A DNA stretch of 15,070 nucleotides. Origin: an uncultured Collinsella sp. Lineage in GTDB: Bacteria; Actinomycetota; Coriobacteriia; Coriobacteriales; Coriobacteriaceae. How positions within the stretch are numbered: position 1 is the first letter of the stretch; the number at the start of each line of letters is the position of its first letter. Below the pieces are notes generated by a model. The model did not search any database and had not been told where the DNA came from. It was given only the letters and a program-made list of their open reading frames with translations. A program made the translations under genes and the position numbers. This document shows positions 6,813 to 14,791 of the stretch, in pieces. The stretch covers positions 1 to 15,070 of the forward strand of contig CAKUHP010000031.1 of assembly GCA_934658705.1 (NCBI GenBank), in the 5' to 3' direction.

Positions 6813-6857
6813 CGTGCAGACTTTTGCATGTCATACTACTATGCAAAAGTCTGCACG
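6786..6857 (+). promoter_or_regulatory. three-copy hipBA operator
   Basis: A 17-bp element, CGTGCAGACTTTTGCAT, occurs at 6813-6829. A direct copy with one mismatch lies at 6786-6802, 27 bp upstream. A perfect inverted copy lies at 6841-6857, with an 11-bp spacer to the middle copy. Each copy contains TGCA-N6-TGCA, itself two-fold symmetric, as expected for dimers of an HTH repressor. The spacer and flanks hold -10-like CATACT/TACTAT, so bound HipB would cover the promoter. This is the standard autoregulation of hipBA operons. Confidence 0.8.
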
Positions 6858-6870
6858 TTTGGAGATCGTC

Positions 6871-7302
6871 ATGGATACCCTTCCCATCGCCACACCACGC
6901 CAAGCTGGCATCTACGTGCGCCAGGCGCGCGAGGCGCAGGGGCTCACCCGTGCCGCCCTCGCTAAAAAGGCAGGTGTTTCGGAGCGTCTGCTCGCATCGC
7001 TCGAGCTCGGAGATGCCACCGGCATTCGGCTCGACAAGCTGTTGACCGTCTTTAACGCACTCGGCATAGGTCTCTTTGCGCAAAGCGATAATGGCTCCAT
7101 CGCATCGCCCTCCGAACATCCGACGACGATAGCGGACCTCCCTATCGCGAACTCGAATGCCCTGCCAAAGCCAAGCGTAGGCAGACGACCCGCTCGACAA
7201 GGAACGCCATCTTTCTATGGCGCCTTGCTGGCCCAAATCGCAGCCGAGCAAGGCCTTTCCAGCACTTCAGACCTCTCCTTTGGCTGTAAGGTTGTGAAAT
7301 AA
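6871..7302 (+). CDS. hipB: HipB-like antitoxin, HTH (Xre/Cro) domain
   Basis: 143 residues from the ATG at 6871, which has GGAGA five bases upstream. Earlier in-frame starts (GTG 6814, ATG 6841) lie inside the operator and were rejected. The Xre-type helix-turn-helix spans about 10-65 (IYVRQAREAQGLTRAALAKKAGVSERLLASLELGDATGIRLDKLLTVFNALGI in sections). A long tail (about 70-143) is rich in Pro/Ser/Ala and is probably the flexible part that contacts the toxin. HipB represses its own operon by binding the repeats upstream and neutralises HipA. Its TAA at 7300-7302 is followed directly by the ATG of hipA, a coupled antitoxin-first toxin operon. Confidence 0.88.
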   Translation: MDTLPIATPRQAGIYVRQAREAQGLTRAALAKKAGVSERLLASLELGDATGIRLDKLLTVFNALGIGLFAQSDNGSIASPSEHPTTIADLPIANSNALPKPSVGRRPARQGTPSFYGALLAQIAAEQGLSSTSDLSFGCKVVK

Positions 7303-8606
7303 ATGGCAGAAATGGAGCTTGCGACCCTCATTTGTGGCGAAATCGCCGGCACTCTCCGGCAAGACGAGCATGGACTCTGCAGCTTTGCATACGCCCCAAC
7401 CTATCGCGGAGCACCGCTATCGCTAACAATGCCGCTTTCCAATCGCACGTATGGCCATAACATCGTCCGCCCGTTCCTATTTGGCCTTTTGCCCGACAGT
7501 CAAGAGCAGCGTCGCGCTATTGCCGCTGAGCATGACGTTGCATCCAACAACCCCGTCGCCCTCTTGTGCCATATCGGTCTTGACTGCGCGGGGGCCGTTC
7601 AGTTTTGTCGAGCCGATCAATTAGACGCCGCCCGCGGCAGGGTCTCGGCATACCGCCCGCTTACCAATTCTCAAATCGCTCACAAGCTCAAAGCAATTCG
7701 CGATGACGAAAGAGAGACATGGATGGGCTCCAACGAAAGCTGGTCCCTGGGCGGCAATCAAGGCAAATTTGCACTAGCTTGGCATGATGGACAATGGTGC
7801 GAATGTCTAGGGTCATCCCCCACTACCCATATCTTCAAAAATGGTGTCGTTGGGTTCAAACATCAGGCCTTAAACGAATTCGTCTGCATGAAAACAGCTC
7901 GGCGTGTTGGCATTCCAACTGCCAACGTCTCCTATTGCACATTTGAAGACGAAGCCGCGCTCGTCGTTGAACGGTACGACAGAATGGTCAATAGCAGCGG
8001 AAATATCGAAAGACTGCATCAGGAGGACTTTTGCCAGGCGCTCGGTGTATTGCCAAGCCAGAAATACACCGCCGACGGAGGACCAACTACACGAGACATC
8101 CAAGAACGACTGATTAACACAGTCCCCCACCACATGAATCTTGTGCTATTTACCTATATGTTGTTCTATAACGCCATTATCGGAGCGCCTGACGCACACG
8201 CTAAAAACTACTCGCTCATCCTAGGCAAAGGCACAAACGCGGCGCTCGCACCCATGCACGATGTCGCATGGGCTTGGCGTACGAGCGCATGCGCCGCCGG
8301 GCGCGCCTTGCCATGAGCGTTGGTGGCGAGAATCGCGTGGGGCGCATCGGGCCCAATGCTATCCGCCGATATCACGGCATGGGCGACCCCGCACTGGAAG
8401 CGGCGCTCACCGATGCCGGGCTGACCGAAAAGTTTTGCTTTGCGACCATGATGGACCTCGCCTACGAGGTGCCCATTTGCATGGAAGAGGTCATGGACGA
8501 ATACGCCGACCTGCCCGGCATGGCGGACCTGCGCGAGCACATGCTCGGCCCCGTCCGCGAAAACTGTCAGCGCACCCTCGACCTCATCAGGGTAGAAATG
8601 GGCTAG
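7303..8606 (+). pseudogene. hipA: HipA-like Ser/Thr kinase toxin, frameshifted
   Basis: Two frames together make one HipA of about 434 residues, the normal length. Frame one (7303 to about 8268) carries the N-terminal HipA domain, the flexible loop GSNESWSLGGNQGKFALA (glycine-rich ATP lid), KTARRVGIPTANVSY, HQEDFCQALG, the catalytic GAPDAHAKNYS (D297, H299, K301, N302) and LAPMHDVA with metal-binding D320. The reading frame then shifts. The C-terminal lobe (LAMSVGGENRVGRIGPNAIRR to the TAG at 8606) continues in the -1 frame, with its first ATG at 8268. Without the shift the product runs on to a stop at 8316 and lacks the C-terminal helical lobe. A missing C in GCAT(C)GGGC would restore DVASGLAY. 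HipA kinases phosphorylate aminoacyl-tRNA synthetases to cause dormancy. This copy is probably inactive unless a sequencing error is present. Confidence 0.85.
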
Positions 8607-8631
8607 GTACCAGGCGATTTCCCTTTTTTCA

Positions 8632-8679
8632 AACAAAAGAGAGGGGGCACCCGTCGCAAGAGCTCGGATGTCCCCTCTC
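8632..8679 (-). terminator. pepD intrinsic terminator
   Basis: On the minus strand GAGAGGGGACA (8679-8669) pairs with TGCCCCCTCTC (8649-8639), 11 bp with one G-T, and is followed by TTTTGTTT (8638-8631). It lies about 55 bp after the pepD stop. The plus-strand reading, after hipA, lacks a T-tract, so hipA has no clear terminator of its own. Confidence 0.8.
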
Positions 8680-8734
8680 GTAATGTCATTTGCAATCCGC
8701 TAGCACGCGGCTCGGACTGCTGCTAGTGCAACCT

Positions 8735-10192
8735 TTACGCGGCGAGGCGCTTGAGGACGTCGATGAGCAGCTCGTAGAAGCGCTCGGCAGAAGCGAGCTC
8801 CATGCTCTCGTCCGGGGTGTGGACATCGGAGAGCGTCGGGCCCACGGCGATGGCGTCCAGGCCGTGCAGGGCCTCGGCAAACAGGCCGCACTCAAGGCCG
8901 GCGTGAATGGACTCGATGCGCAGCTCGGAGCCAAAGAGCTCGCGATAACTCTCGACAAAGACGTCGCGGACCGGCGAATGCTCGGCATAGCTCCAGCCGG
9001 GATACTCAAACTCAAACTTGGCGTCGAAGCCCAGGACATCGGCGAGCGTCTGCAGACGGTCCTTGAACTCGTTCTGCAGCGAGGTGATCGAGGAGCGCGG
9101 GGACAGCATAATCTTGACCTGGTCGTCGGAGGTAGCGACCACGCCGATGTTAGAGGAAACCTCGACGGAGCCGTCGGTGGCAACGTTGCGGCGGATCACG
9201 CCGTTGGGGGCAAGGCGCAGGGCGCGGATGAGGGCGAGCGCGGACTTCTCGTCCATGGCCTCGACCTCGGCGTCGTCGGCAATCTCGACGGTGCAGGTAA
9301 AGCCGGGGTCGAAGACCTCGAGCTCGGCGGTGACATCGGCGATGATGCCCTCGGCGATCTCGGCCGCGGCCTCGGCGGCAGCGTGATCGGCGTAAACCAG
9401 CTCGGCCTTGCACTCACGGTTGATGGCGTTGTCCTTGGTGCCGCCGTTAAAGCTGACAATGGCAGGCTCGCCGGCGACCATCAGGCGATCGATGATACGG
9501 GCCATGATGAGGTTGCCGTTACCGCGCTCTAGGTTGATATCGTTACCGGAGTGACCGCCCAACAGGCCGGAGATATCGAGCGTGAGGGTGCTGCCGGTCT
9601 TGTGCTCGCGCACGATCGGGCAGGTATAGGTAACGACGACGCCGCCGGCGCAGCTGACGGTGGCAACGCCCTCTTCCTCGGAGTCGAGGTTGATCATGGT
9701 GCGGGCGCTAATCTGAGACTTGTCGAGCGTCTCGGCGCCGACCAGGCCAGTCTCCTCGTCCGTGGTGAATACGCACTCGAGGGCGGGGTGAACGATCGAA
9801 TCGTCATCGAGAACAGTGAGCATCAGAGCGACGGCGATACCGTTGTCGGCGCCCAGAGTGGTGCCGTTAGCGGTGAGGACGCCGTCCTTGACGACCAGGT
9901 CGATACCATCGGTCGTAAAGTCGTGCTCGACGGAACCCAGCTTGTCGCACACCATGTCGATGTGGCCCTGCAGCATCACGGTCGGGGCATTCTCGGCGCC
10001 GGCAGATGCGGGCTTGCGAATGATGACGTTGTAGACCTCATCCTGATACACATCGAGACCGCGCTCCTTGGCAAACGCAACCAGGAAATCGCTGATGCCC
10101 TTCTCGTTACCAGACCCGCGGGGGATCGCGCTGACCTCCTCAAAGAAATGGAACAGCTGGGCGGGCTCGTAACCGGTAATCTTGTAGTCCAT
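8735..10192 (-). CDS. pepD: aminoacyl-histidine dipeptidase (PepD, M20 family)
   Basis: 485 residues from the ATG at 10192, the length of Escherichia coli PepD. AAGGAGG lies five bases upstream; a longer reading frame to 10297 has no ribosome site and was not used. It is a cytosolic di-zinc dipeptidase that cleaves Xaa-His and other dipeptides. Metal and catalytic residues appear as QGHIDMVCD (H77, D79), LGADNGIAVAL (D116, bridging), TTDEETGLVGA (E146 general base, E147 ligand), NLDSEEEG (D170) and the C-terminal SIHAGLECGLF (His ligand). A lid/dimerisation domain lies between about 185 and 390. Monocistronic, with its own terminator at 8632-8679. Likely role: peptide salvage in an amino-acid-fermenting gut bacterium (inference). 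Confidence 0.95.
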   Translation of the reverse strand: MDYKITGYEPAQLFHFFEEVSAIPRGSGNEKGISDFLVAFAKERGLDVYQDEVYNVIIRKPASAGAENAPTVMLQGHIDMVCDKLGSVEHDFTTDGIDLVVKDGVLTANGTTLGADNGIAVALMLTVLDDDSIVHPALECVFTTDEETGLVGAETLDKSQISARTMINLDSEEEGVATVSCAGGVVVTYTCPIVREHKTGSTLTLDISGLLGGHSGNDINLERGNGNLIMARIIDRLMVAGEPAIVSFNGGTKDNAINRECKAELVYADHAAAEAAAEIAEGIIADVTAELEVFDPGFTCTVEIADDAEVEAMDEKSALALIRALRLAPNGVIRRNVATDGSVEVSSNIGVVATSDDQVKIMLSPRSSITSLQNEFKDRLQTLADVLGFDAKFEFEYPGWSYAEHSPVRDVFVESYRELFGSELRIESIHAGLECGLFAEALHGLDAIAVGPTLSDVHTPDESMELASAERFYELLIDVLKRLAA

Positions 10193-10340
10193 GGTGCCTC
10201 CTTGGCGCAACTGGTTAGACAGTAAGACATGCGACTTGTATATTCCCAGACTTCGCGTGCATAAACCAGTCGAAAACGCCGAGCGCTCACGCATCATCGG
10301 CTAACGGCGAGGGAACGCCACTTTATCAAGATAAAGCGGG
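10193..10340 (-). other. pepD upstream region with short inverted repeats
   Basis: This gap holds the pepD ribosome site, a -10-like TATACA on the minus strand without a good -35, and a 7-bp inverted repeat ACTGGTT/AACCAGT bracketing that element. It also holds a perfect 7-bp hairpin CTTTATC/GATAAAG (10321-10336), just after the PIN-toxin stop, which lacks a U-tract. Transcription from the toxin-antitoxin pair could run through into pepD. No gene is visible. Confidence 0.35.
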
Positions 10341-10862
10341 CTAGACGGGTTGTACAGAGGGGACGCTTGCCTCTCCAACCAACCTCAACGCCTGTTCGAC
10401 GTTAATGCATATGCCATTGGTATGTTTAATGAGGTTTTTATCCTCCGTCACGACATAATCGGCATCAATGCGATTGGCGACGCCCAGCATTAGGTCGTCC
10501 TCAAAGTCATTGTGGTGAGGCCTGAACACAAAGGAATCGAAGACCTCATCTGCTCCGACCGGTGCAATGAGGGCGAGCTCGCGCATTTGCCGAACGCATG
10601 CCCAGGCAGTCTCGTCCGCTGCTGCAATCGCGTCGTCGCTCAGCGAAGCAGTCTTTCTTCGGCTCTCCCGCTTGATCGCCGCCGAGACAAGATACGAGAC
10701 ATCTTTGACCGAAAGAGACGACGCAAACAGGGCAATCCGCTCCGAGGCATCAGCGATTTCAATCAAATGGACGACATTTGCCGTACGGTCGGACCTGCCA
10801 GAGAAATAATCCATCCATACGTTAGTGTCGATGAGCAACTTGAGAATGCCGCCTGCGCTCAT
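10341..10862 (-). CDS. PIN-domain toxin (VapC-like ribonuclease)
   Basis: 173 residues from the ATG at 10862, which overlaps the antitoxin stop as ATGA. A GTG 12 bases earlier (10874) is possible but less likely. It is a PIN-domain metal-dependent RNase. The first acidic motif is LLIDTNVWMDYF (D12, N14). The second cluster is DFEDDLMLGVAN (E121-D123). The third is ADYVVTEDKNL (D141). Such toxins usually cleave tRNA or rRNA and are held in check by the co-expressed antitoxin. Longer than typical VapC (about 130 residues), with a helical middle segment (about 60-105) and a C-terminal tail. Position directly after a RelB/DinJ-like antitoxin gene, with stop-start overlap, supports a type II pair. 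Confidence 0.85.
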   Translation of the reverse strand: MSAGGILKLLIDTNVWMDYFSGRSDRTANVVHLIEIADASERIALFASSLSVKDVSYLVSAAIKRESRRKTASLSDDAIAAADETAWACVRQMRELALIAPVGADEVFDSFVFRPHHNDFEDDLMLGVANRIDADYVVTEDKNLIKHTNGICINVEQALRLVGEASVPSVQPV

Positions 10863-11218
10863 AGCTCCACCCACTCGGGATAGCGCTCTGCCATGGCCTC
10901 CTCATAAAGGTCGTCGTAGTCACCCGATAGCTCGGGGACTGGGATGCCGTATTTGAGGCATGCATCGCGCACGATGTGGCTGCCCTGCACAGCCCTCGAT
11001 TCCATTGACGCAGTCACCGCCATGTCAGAACTCGAAGCCGCAGCCCCTGATCTTGAGGGCATGCATCCGTTGACGACCAGATACTCCCAAAGCGTCCTCA
11101 CCGCTTGAGACGGCGTCATGCCGATATGTGCCAGCACGGCGTCCCCGGCCTCCTTGAGTTGGCGATCCATACGTACATTCATCTGGACCGGTCGTGAGTC
11201 GAGTATCGATGTAGGCAT
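10859..11218 (-). CDS. RelB/DinJ-family antitoxin
   Basis: 119 residues. The N-terminal part (about 8-52) has the ribbon-helix-helix pattern of RelB/DinJ proteins: a beta strand VQMNVRMD, a helix DRQLKEAGDAVLAHIG, then TPSQAVRTLWEYLVVNG. The Ser/Ala-rich middle is probably a flexible linker. The acidic C-terminus (LSGDYDDLYEEAMAERYPEW) is suited to wrapping the toxin. It should bind DNA as a dimer at the palindrome just upstream and neutralise the PIN toxin encoded next. AGAAGGAG lies just before the ATG. RelB/DinJ proteins are usually known with RelE/YafQ toxins; pairing with a PIN toxin is less common. Confidence 0.82.
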   Translation of the reverse strand: MPTSILDSRPVQMNVRMDRQLKEAGDAVLAHIGMTPSQAVRTLWEYLVVNGCMPSRSGAAASSSDMAVTASMESRAVQGSHIVRDACLKYGIPVPELSGDYDDLYEEAMAERYPEWVEL

Positions 11219-11231
11219 GTTAGCTCCTTCT

Positions 11232-11276
11232 GCTATACATACTTATAAAATAAGTATAGCACCGATTACTCGTCAA
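11232..11276 (-). promoter_or_regulatory. operator-promoter of the RelB/PIN pair
   Basis: A -35 TTGACG (11276-11271) is followed 18 bp later by a -10-like TATTTT (11252-11247). The -10 sits in a palindrome: ATACTTAT (11239-11246) and ATAAGTAT (11250-11257) around AAA. An overlapping outer repeat pairs GCTATAC (11232-11238) with GTATAGC (11254-11260). A ribbon-helix-helix dimer array here would block the promoter, giving autoregulation. The -35 overlaps the T-tract of the clpC terminator. Confidence 0.65.
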
Positions 11277-11302
11277 AAAAGGGCGCCCCAACAGGAGCGC
11301 CC
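11275..11302 (-). terminator. clpC intrinsic terminator
   Basis: On the minus strand GGGCGCTCC (11302-11294) pairs with GGGGCGCCC (11289-11281), 9 bp with one U-G, loop TGTT, and is followed directly by TTTTTT (11280-11275). It lies 23 bp after the clpC stop and is a strong canonical terminator. Confidence 0.93.
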
Positions 11303-11325
11303 CCTTCACAAAGCTATGTTGTACC

Positions 11326-13968
11326 CTACAGTGCGCCGGAACCGGCTTGCATCATGCCGCCGGGACCCGAGGTCACGCCGCCGCTCACGGGTGCGGCGTT
11401 TCCGGTGTGCGGTGCCGCCGAAGCGGTATCGCCGCCGAGCGCACCCGCCGGACGCGGTGCCGGGATCTCGCCCGTGCCGTGGCTAAAGACAAACTTGCCG
11501 TCGGCCACATCGCACAGGACGGTATCGCCCTCGCCCCACTCGCCGGCCAGAAGCTCCTCGGACAGCGGGTCCTCGATGAGCTTTTGGATCGCACGGCGCA
11601 AGGGACGTGCGCCGTTGGTGAGGTCGGTACCCTCGGCCACGATCTTGTCGTAAGCCGCATCGGTGAGCTTGATGTTCATGCCGTTGGCGATTAGGCGCTG
11701 GCGCAAATCGTCCACCAGCAGGTGAGCGATCTTGGTCAGGTTCTCGCCCGAGAGCTTCTGGAACACCACGATGTCGTCGATACGGTTGAGCAGCTCGGGG
11801 CGGAACAGGCGCTTGAGCTCGCCCATCGCACGGCCCTTGATCTCGCTCGACGTGAGACCCTGCTCGCCTGTGGTGCCAAAGCCAACGCTCGCATCCTGCG
11901 CGATCTCGCGGGCGCCCACGTTGGACGTCATGATGATCACGGTGTTGCGGAAGTCGACCGTCTTGCCCTGGCTATCGGTCAGGCGGCCCTCCTCCAGCAC
12001 CTGCAACAGGATGTTGAAGATGTCGGGGTGCGCCTTCTCGATCTCGTCGAACAGCACGACCGAGTACGGGTGACGGCGCACGGCCTTGGTGAGCTGGCCG
12101 CCCTCGTCGTGACCCACATAACCCGGAGGGCTACCGATGAGCTTGGAGACCTCGAACTCGCTACCGAACTCCGACATGTCGAAGCTGATGAGCGCGTCCT
12201 TGCTGCCAAAGAGGTACTCGGCGAGTGTCTTGGCGAGCTCGGTCTTGCCCGTGCCGGTGGGGCCCAGGAAGATAAAGCTGCCGCCCGGGCGACGCGGGTC
12301 CTTGAGCGGCGAACGGCTGCGGCGGACGGCCTTAGCCACGGCCTCGACGGCCTCGTCCTGGCCAATGATGCGCGTCTTGAGCACGCTCTCGGCCTGCAGC
12401 AGGCGACGGCTCTCGCTCTCGGTAAGCGAGGACACCGGCACGCCCGAGGTCACGGACACGATGTCGGCGATCTGGCTCACGTCGATGGTGAGCGGGCTGG
12501 CGTCGAGCTCGGCCGTCCAAGCGGCCTTGGCCTCGGCGAGCTCAATCTCGGCAGCCTTCTGCCGCTCGGTAATCTCGGCGGCCTTGTTCATGTCGTCGCT
12601 CTCGGTGGCCTCCTGTGCGGCGGCCTTGAGCTCCTCCACGCGATGCTCGGCCTCGCGCACCGGCTCGGGTGCACGGTTGGCAGCGATGCGTGCGCGGGCA
12701 CCGGCTTCATCGATGAGGTCGATGGCCTTATCGGGCAGGAAGCGATCCTGAATATAGCGGTTGGAGAGGTTTGCGGCGGCCTCGATAGCACCCTGCGTGT
12801 AGCGCACATGATGGTGCTCCTCGTAGCGCGGCTTGAGCGCAGTCAGGATCTTGACCGTATCCTCGACGCTCGGCTCCTCGACATCGATGGTCTGGAAGCG
12901 GCGCTCAAAGGCCGGGTCCTTGGTGAGGTACTTGCGGAACTCCTCGGCCGTGGTGGCGCCGATAATCTGGAAGGCGCCGCGCGCGAGCACCGGCTTGAGC
13001 ATGGAGCTCGCATCGATGGAGCCCTCGGCGGAGCCGGCACCGATGATGGTATGCATCTCGTCGATAAACAGGATGACGTCGTCGGCCTCGGTCGCCTCCT
13101 GGATAACGTTCTTGAGGCGCTCCTCAAACTCGCCACGATACTTAGCACCCGCGACCAGGCCCGGCAGGTCGAGCGTCCAGATATTCTGGTTCATGAGGTT
13201 CTCGGGCACGTTGCCAGCGGCAATCTGCTGCGCCAGGCCCTCGACGATGGCCGTCTTACCCACGCCGGGATCGCCCAGGATAAGCGGGTTGTTCTTGGTG
13301 CGACGCGAAAGGATCTCCATCATGCGCTGGACTTCCTTTTCGCGGCCGATCACCGGGTCGAGCTCGCCGTCGCGCGCCTTCTGCGTAAGGTTGGTCGCAA
13401 ACTGCTTGAGCGTGTCGGTGCCGCTCCCCTTTTGCTGGGAGGCGTCCGAGCCGCTAAAGAACGGCAGGCCCGCACCGGGACGCCCGGCGCCGGCGCCAGC
13501 GAGCGGACGCTTCTTGTCCTGATCCTTGGCGGTGAGCTTCTCGATAGCCTTTTTGATGGAAGCGGACGACACACCCAGACGCATGAGGATGTCCATGGCC
13601 ATGCCGTTGCCCTCTTCGACGATGCCGATGAGCAGGTGCTCGGTCGACACGTAGGTCTGGTTGTTCTCACGCGCCACGCGGAAGGAACGCTCCATCACAC
13701 TGATGACGAGCGGCGTAAAGGCGAGCTTGGCGGCCTCGGTCTCCTCGCTGGGCTCGGGAACCGTGGTCTGGACCTCTTTGAGGGTGTCCATGATGTCGTC
13801 GTAGGAGATATCGAGCGAGCGCAGTGCCTCGGCGGCAATGCCCTCGTCCTCCTTGGCAAGCGCGAGCAGCAGATGCTCGGTGCCCACCTTATTTGAGTGA
13901 AGATCGAGCGCCTCCTGCTTGGCCATGGACATGACCTTGCGCGCGCGATCGGTAAAACGGTCTAACAT
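11326..13968 (-). CDS. clpC: ClpC-type AAA+ unfoldase (ATP-dependent Clp protease ATP-binding subunit)
   Basis: 880 residues. Order: double Clp N domain (about 1-145, [20 protein letters not shown] opening), and a Gly/Ala/Pro linker (about 150-175). Next is the first AAA+ module, with Walker A GDPGVGKT at 232-239 and Walker [11 protein letters not shown] coiled-coil middle domain with UVR-like charged repeats follows. The second AAA+ module has Walker [13 protein letters not shown] and Walker [13 protein letters not shown]. Last comes a Gly/Ala/Pro/Ser-rich tail of about 50 residues ending AGSGAL. It forms hexamers that feed substrates to ClpP. The tail is long for ClpC. The adaptor and regulator genes mcsA, mcsB and ctsR of the Bacillus operon are not beside it. 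AGAGGAA precedes the ATG; own terminator at 11275-11302. Confidence 0.96.
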   Translation of the reverse strand: MLDRFTDRARKVMSMAKQEALDLHSNKVGTEHLLLALAKEDEGIAAEALRSLDISYDDIMDTLKEVQTTVPEPSEETEAAKLAFTPLVISVMERSFRVARENNQTYVSTEHLLIGIVEEGNGMAMDILMRLGVSSASIKKAIEKLTAKDQDKKRPLAGAGAGRPGAGLPFFSGSDASQQKGSGTDTLKQFATNLTQKARDGELDPVIGREKEVQRMMEILSRRTKNNPLILGDPGVGKTAIVEGLAQQIAAGNVPENLMNQNIWTLDLPGLVAGAKYRGEFEERLKNVIQEATEADDVILFIDEMHTIIGAGSAEGSIDASSMLKPVLARGAFQIIGATTAEEFRKYLTKDPAFERRFQTIDVEEPSVEDTVKILTALKPRYEEHHHVRYTQGAIEAAANLSNRYIQDRFLPDKAIDLIDEAGARARIAANRAPEPVREAEHRVEELKAAAQEATESDDMNKAAEITERQKAAEIELAEAKAAWTAELDASPLTIDVSQIADIVSVTSGVPVSSLTESESRRLLQAESVLKTRIIGQDEAVEAVAKAVRRSRSPLKDPRRPGGSFIFLGPTGTGKTELAKTLAEYLFGSKDALISFDMSEFGSEFEVSKLIGSPPGYVGHDEGGQLTKAVRRHPYSVVLFDEIEKAHPDIFNILLQVLEEGRLTDSQGKTVDFRNTVIIMTSNVGAREIAQDASVGFGTTGEQGLTSSEIKGRAMGELKRLFRPELLNRIDDIVVFQKLSGENLTKIAHLLVDDLRQRLIANGMNIKLTDAAYDKIVAEGTDLTNGARPLRRAIQKLIEDPLSEELLAGEWGEGDTVLCDVADGKFVFSHGTGEIPAPRPAGALGGDTASAAPHTGNAAPVSGGVTSGPGGMMQAGSGAL

Positions 13969-14004
13969 GCTAGTTCCTCTTAGACGAGCTAGTTTTTCAA
14001 ACGC

Positions 14005-14030
14005 AAAGCGCCGCCCCGCGGCAGCGCTTT
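14005..14030 (-). promoter_or_regulatory. hairpin in the clpC leader
   Basis: On the minus strand AAAGCGCTGCC pairs with GGCGGCGCTTT (11 bp, one U-G) around the loop GCGG, about 36 bp before the clpC start. The bases after it (GCGTTTGAAAAAC) are only weakly U-rich. It could be a leader hairpin affecting mRNA stability or weak attenuation, or a DNA operator for a heat-shock or ClgR-type regulator. Confidence 0.45.
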
Positions 14031-14049
14031 GGTCTCTTTACCCATATGG

Positions 14050-14055
14050 AGTATA
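14050..14055 (-). promoter_or_regulatory. putative clpC promoter -10
   Basis: TATACT on the minus strand (14055-14050) is a good -10 about 80 bases before the clpC start. No standard -35 lies 16-18 bp upstream. Instead an inverted repeat TGGGA/TCCCA around 14065-14078 occupies that place, which suggests an activator or repressor site. A clear CtsR heptad pair or HAIR element is not present. Confidence 0.4.
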
Positions 14056-14154
14056 TGTTAACCGTTGGGACCTTTCCCACCCGTAGCCGCGCGACAACGT
14101 CTACAAAAAAGGAATTGCTCCGGTCCGTTTAGCGGTTTAGTTTTGAACTGCTGT

Positions 14155-14748
14155 CTAGCAGGCGGGCTCGGCGTTCATGTTCTCGACAACGTCGTCGGCG
14201 GCATCGGCAGCGGGAGCGCCCGGCATGCGAACGAGCTCCATATGCTGCTCCTCAAAAACCGTACCCATGGGGAAGGCGCGGCGGAAGACAAAACGGGCAA
14301 CCGGACCGGCTACCAGCAGGTTCCAAGGCAGAGCCATGATAAAGTTGCGCGGGATGTTGATGAACCACATCATCGGCAGCGCCTGCAGGTTTGCGAGCGG
14401 GCCGCCAGGCATGTGAAGCAGGCCCTCGCAAGCGCCATAGAGCGACATGATGATAACCATGGGAACGACCATGCAGGAGCTAACGGCGAGCGTCATGGCG
14501 AGCGGCGAGCTCTTACCCGGCGCGACCAGGTACTTAAAGGCAAAACCCTTGGCGAGCGGGCTGGCGACGAACCAGTCGCAGCACATGGCAAAGACGTAGG
14601 CAACGGGGAAGCCGAGCCATGCAGCGGCAATGACCTCGCCGCTGATGGCCCCGTGCTGCAGGGCAACGTTGTAGATGCTCATCCAGAGCACCATACAAAA
14701 GCACATGATAAAGGTGAACAGCAGGCTCTCTCGTTTGTTGATAGGCAT
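14155..14748 (-). CDS. DUF2798-like four-helix membrane protein
   Basis: 197 residues from the ATG at 14748 (MPINKRESLLFTF). A longer frame to 14793 starts next to a terminator U-tract and was rejected. Four hydrophobic helices are visible at about 8-28, 40-60, 84-106 and 127-155. They are arranged as two similar pairs, as in tandem DUF2798 proteins: each half opens with a helix and includes a residue pattern like N(I)xRNFxMALPxNLLVAGPxxR. The tail is acidic (APAADAADDVVENMNAEPAC). The function of the family is unknown; no catalytic motif is seen. The ribosome site AAAGGAA is 10 bases upstream. A very strong terminator hairpin lies in the leader. Located after clpC's promoter region, on the same strand, with no clear terminator between the two. 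Confidence 0.7.
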   Translation of the reverse strand: MPINKRESLLFTFIMCFCMVLWMSIYNVALQHGAISGEVIAAAWLGFPVAYVFAMCCDWFVASPLAKGFAFKYLVAPGKSSPLAMTLAVSSCMVVPMVIIMSLYGACEGLLHMPGGPLANLQALPMMWFINIPRNFIMALPWNLLVAGPVARFVFRRAFPMGTVFEEQHMELVRMPGAPAADAADDVVENMNAEPAC

Positions 14749-14791
14749 GAAGGGCAGGTTCCTTTCTGTGTTGCGTCGCGGCGCCGCCAAC

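Noticed and set aside
6814..6870. Upstream GTG/ATG starts for hipB
   Set aside because: They would encode the operator repeats; the ATG at 6871 has a ribosome site and leads directly into the HTH.
8690..10225. Plus-strand frames opposite pepD
   Set aside because: Antisense to a full-length PepD with all metal ligands.
11722..13896. 724-codon open frame on the plus strand opposite clpC
   Set aside because: Antisense shadow of a clear ClpC gene; caused by GC-rich codon bias, with no recognisable domain.
14025..14045. CtsR operator upstream of clpC
   Set aside because: GGTAAAGAGACCAAA only loosely resembles the GGTCAAA heptad pair, and the spacing is wrong.
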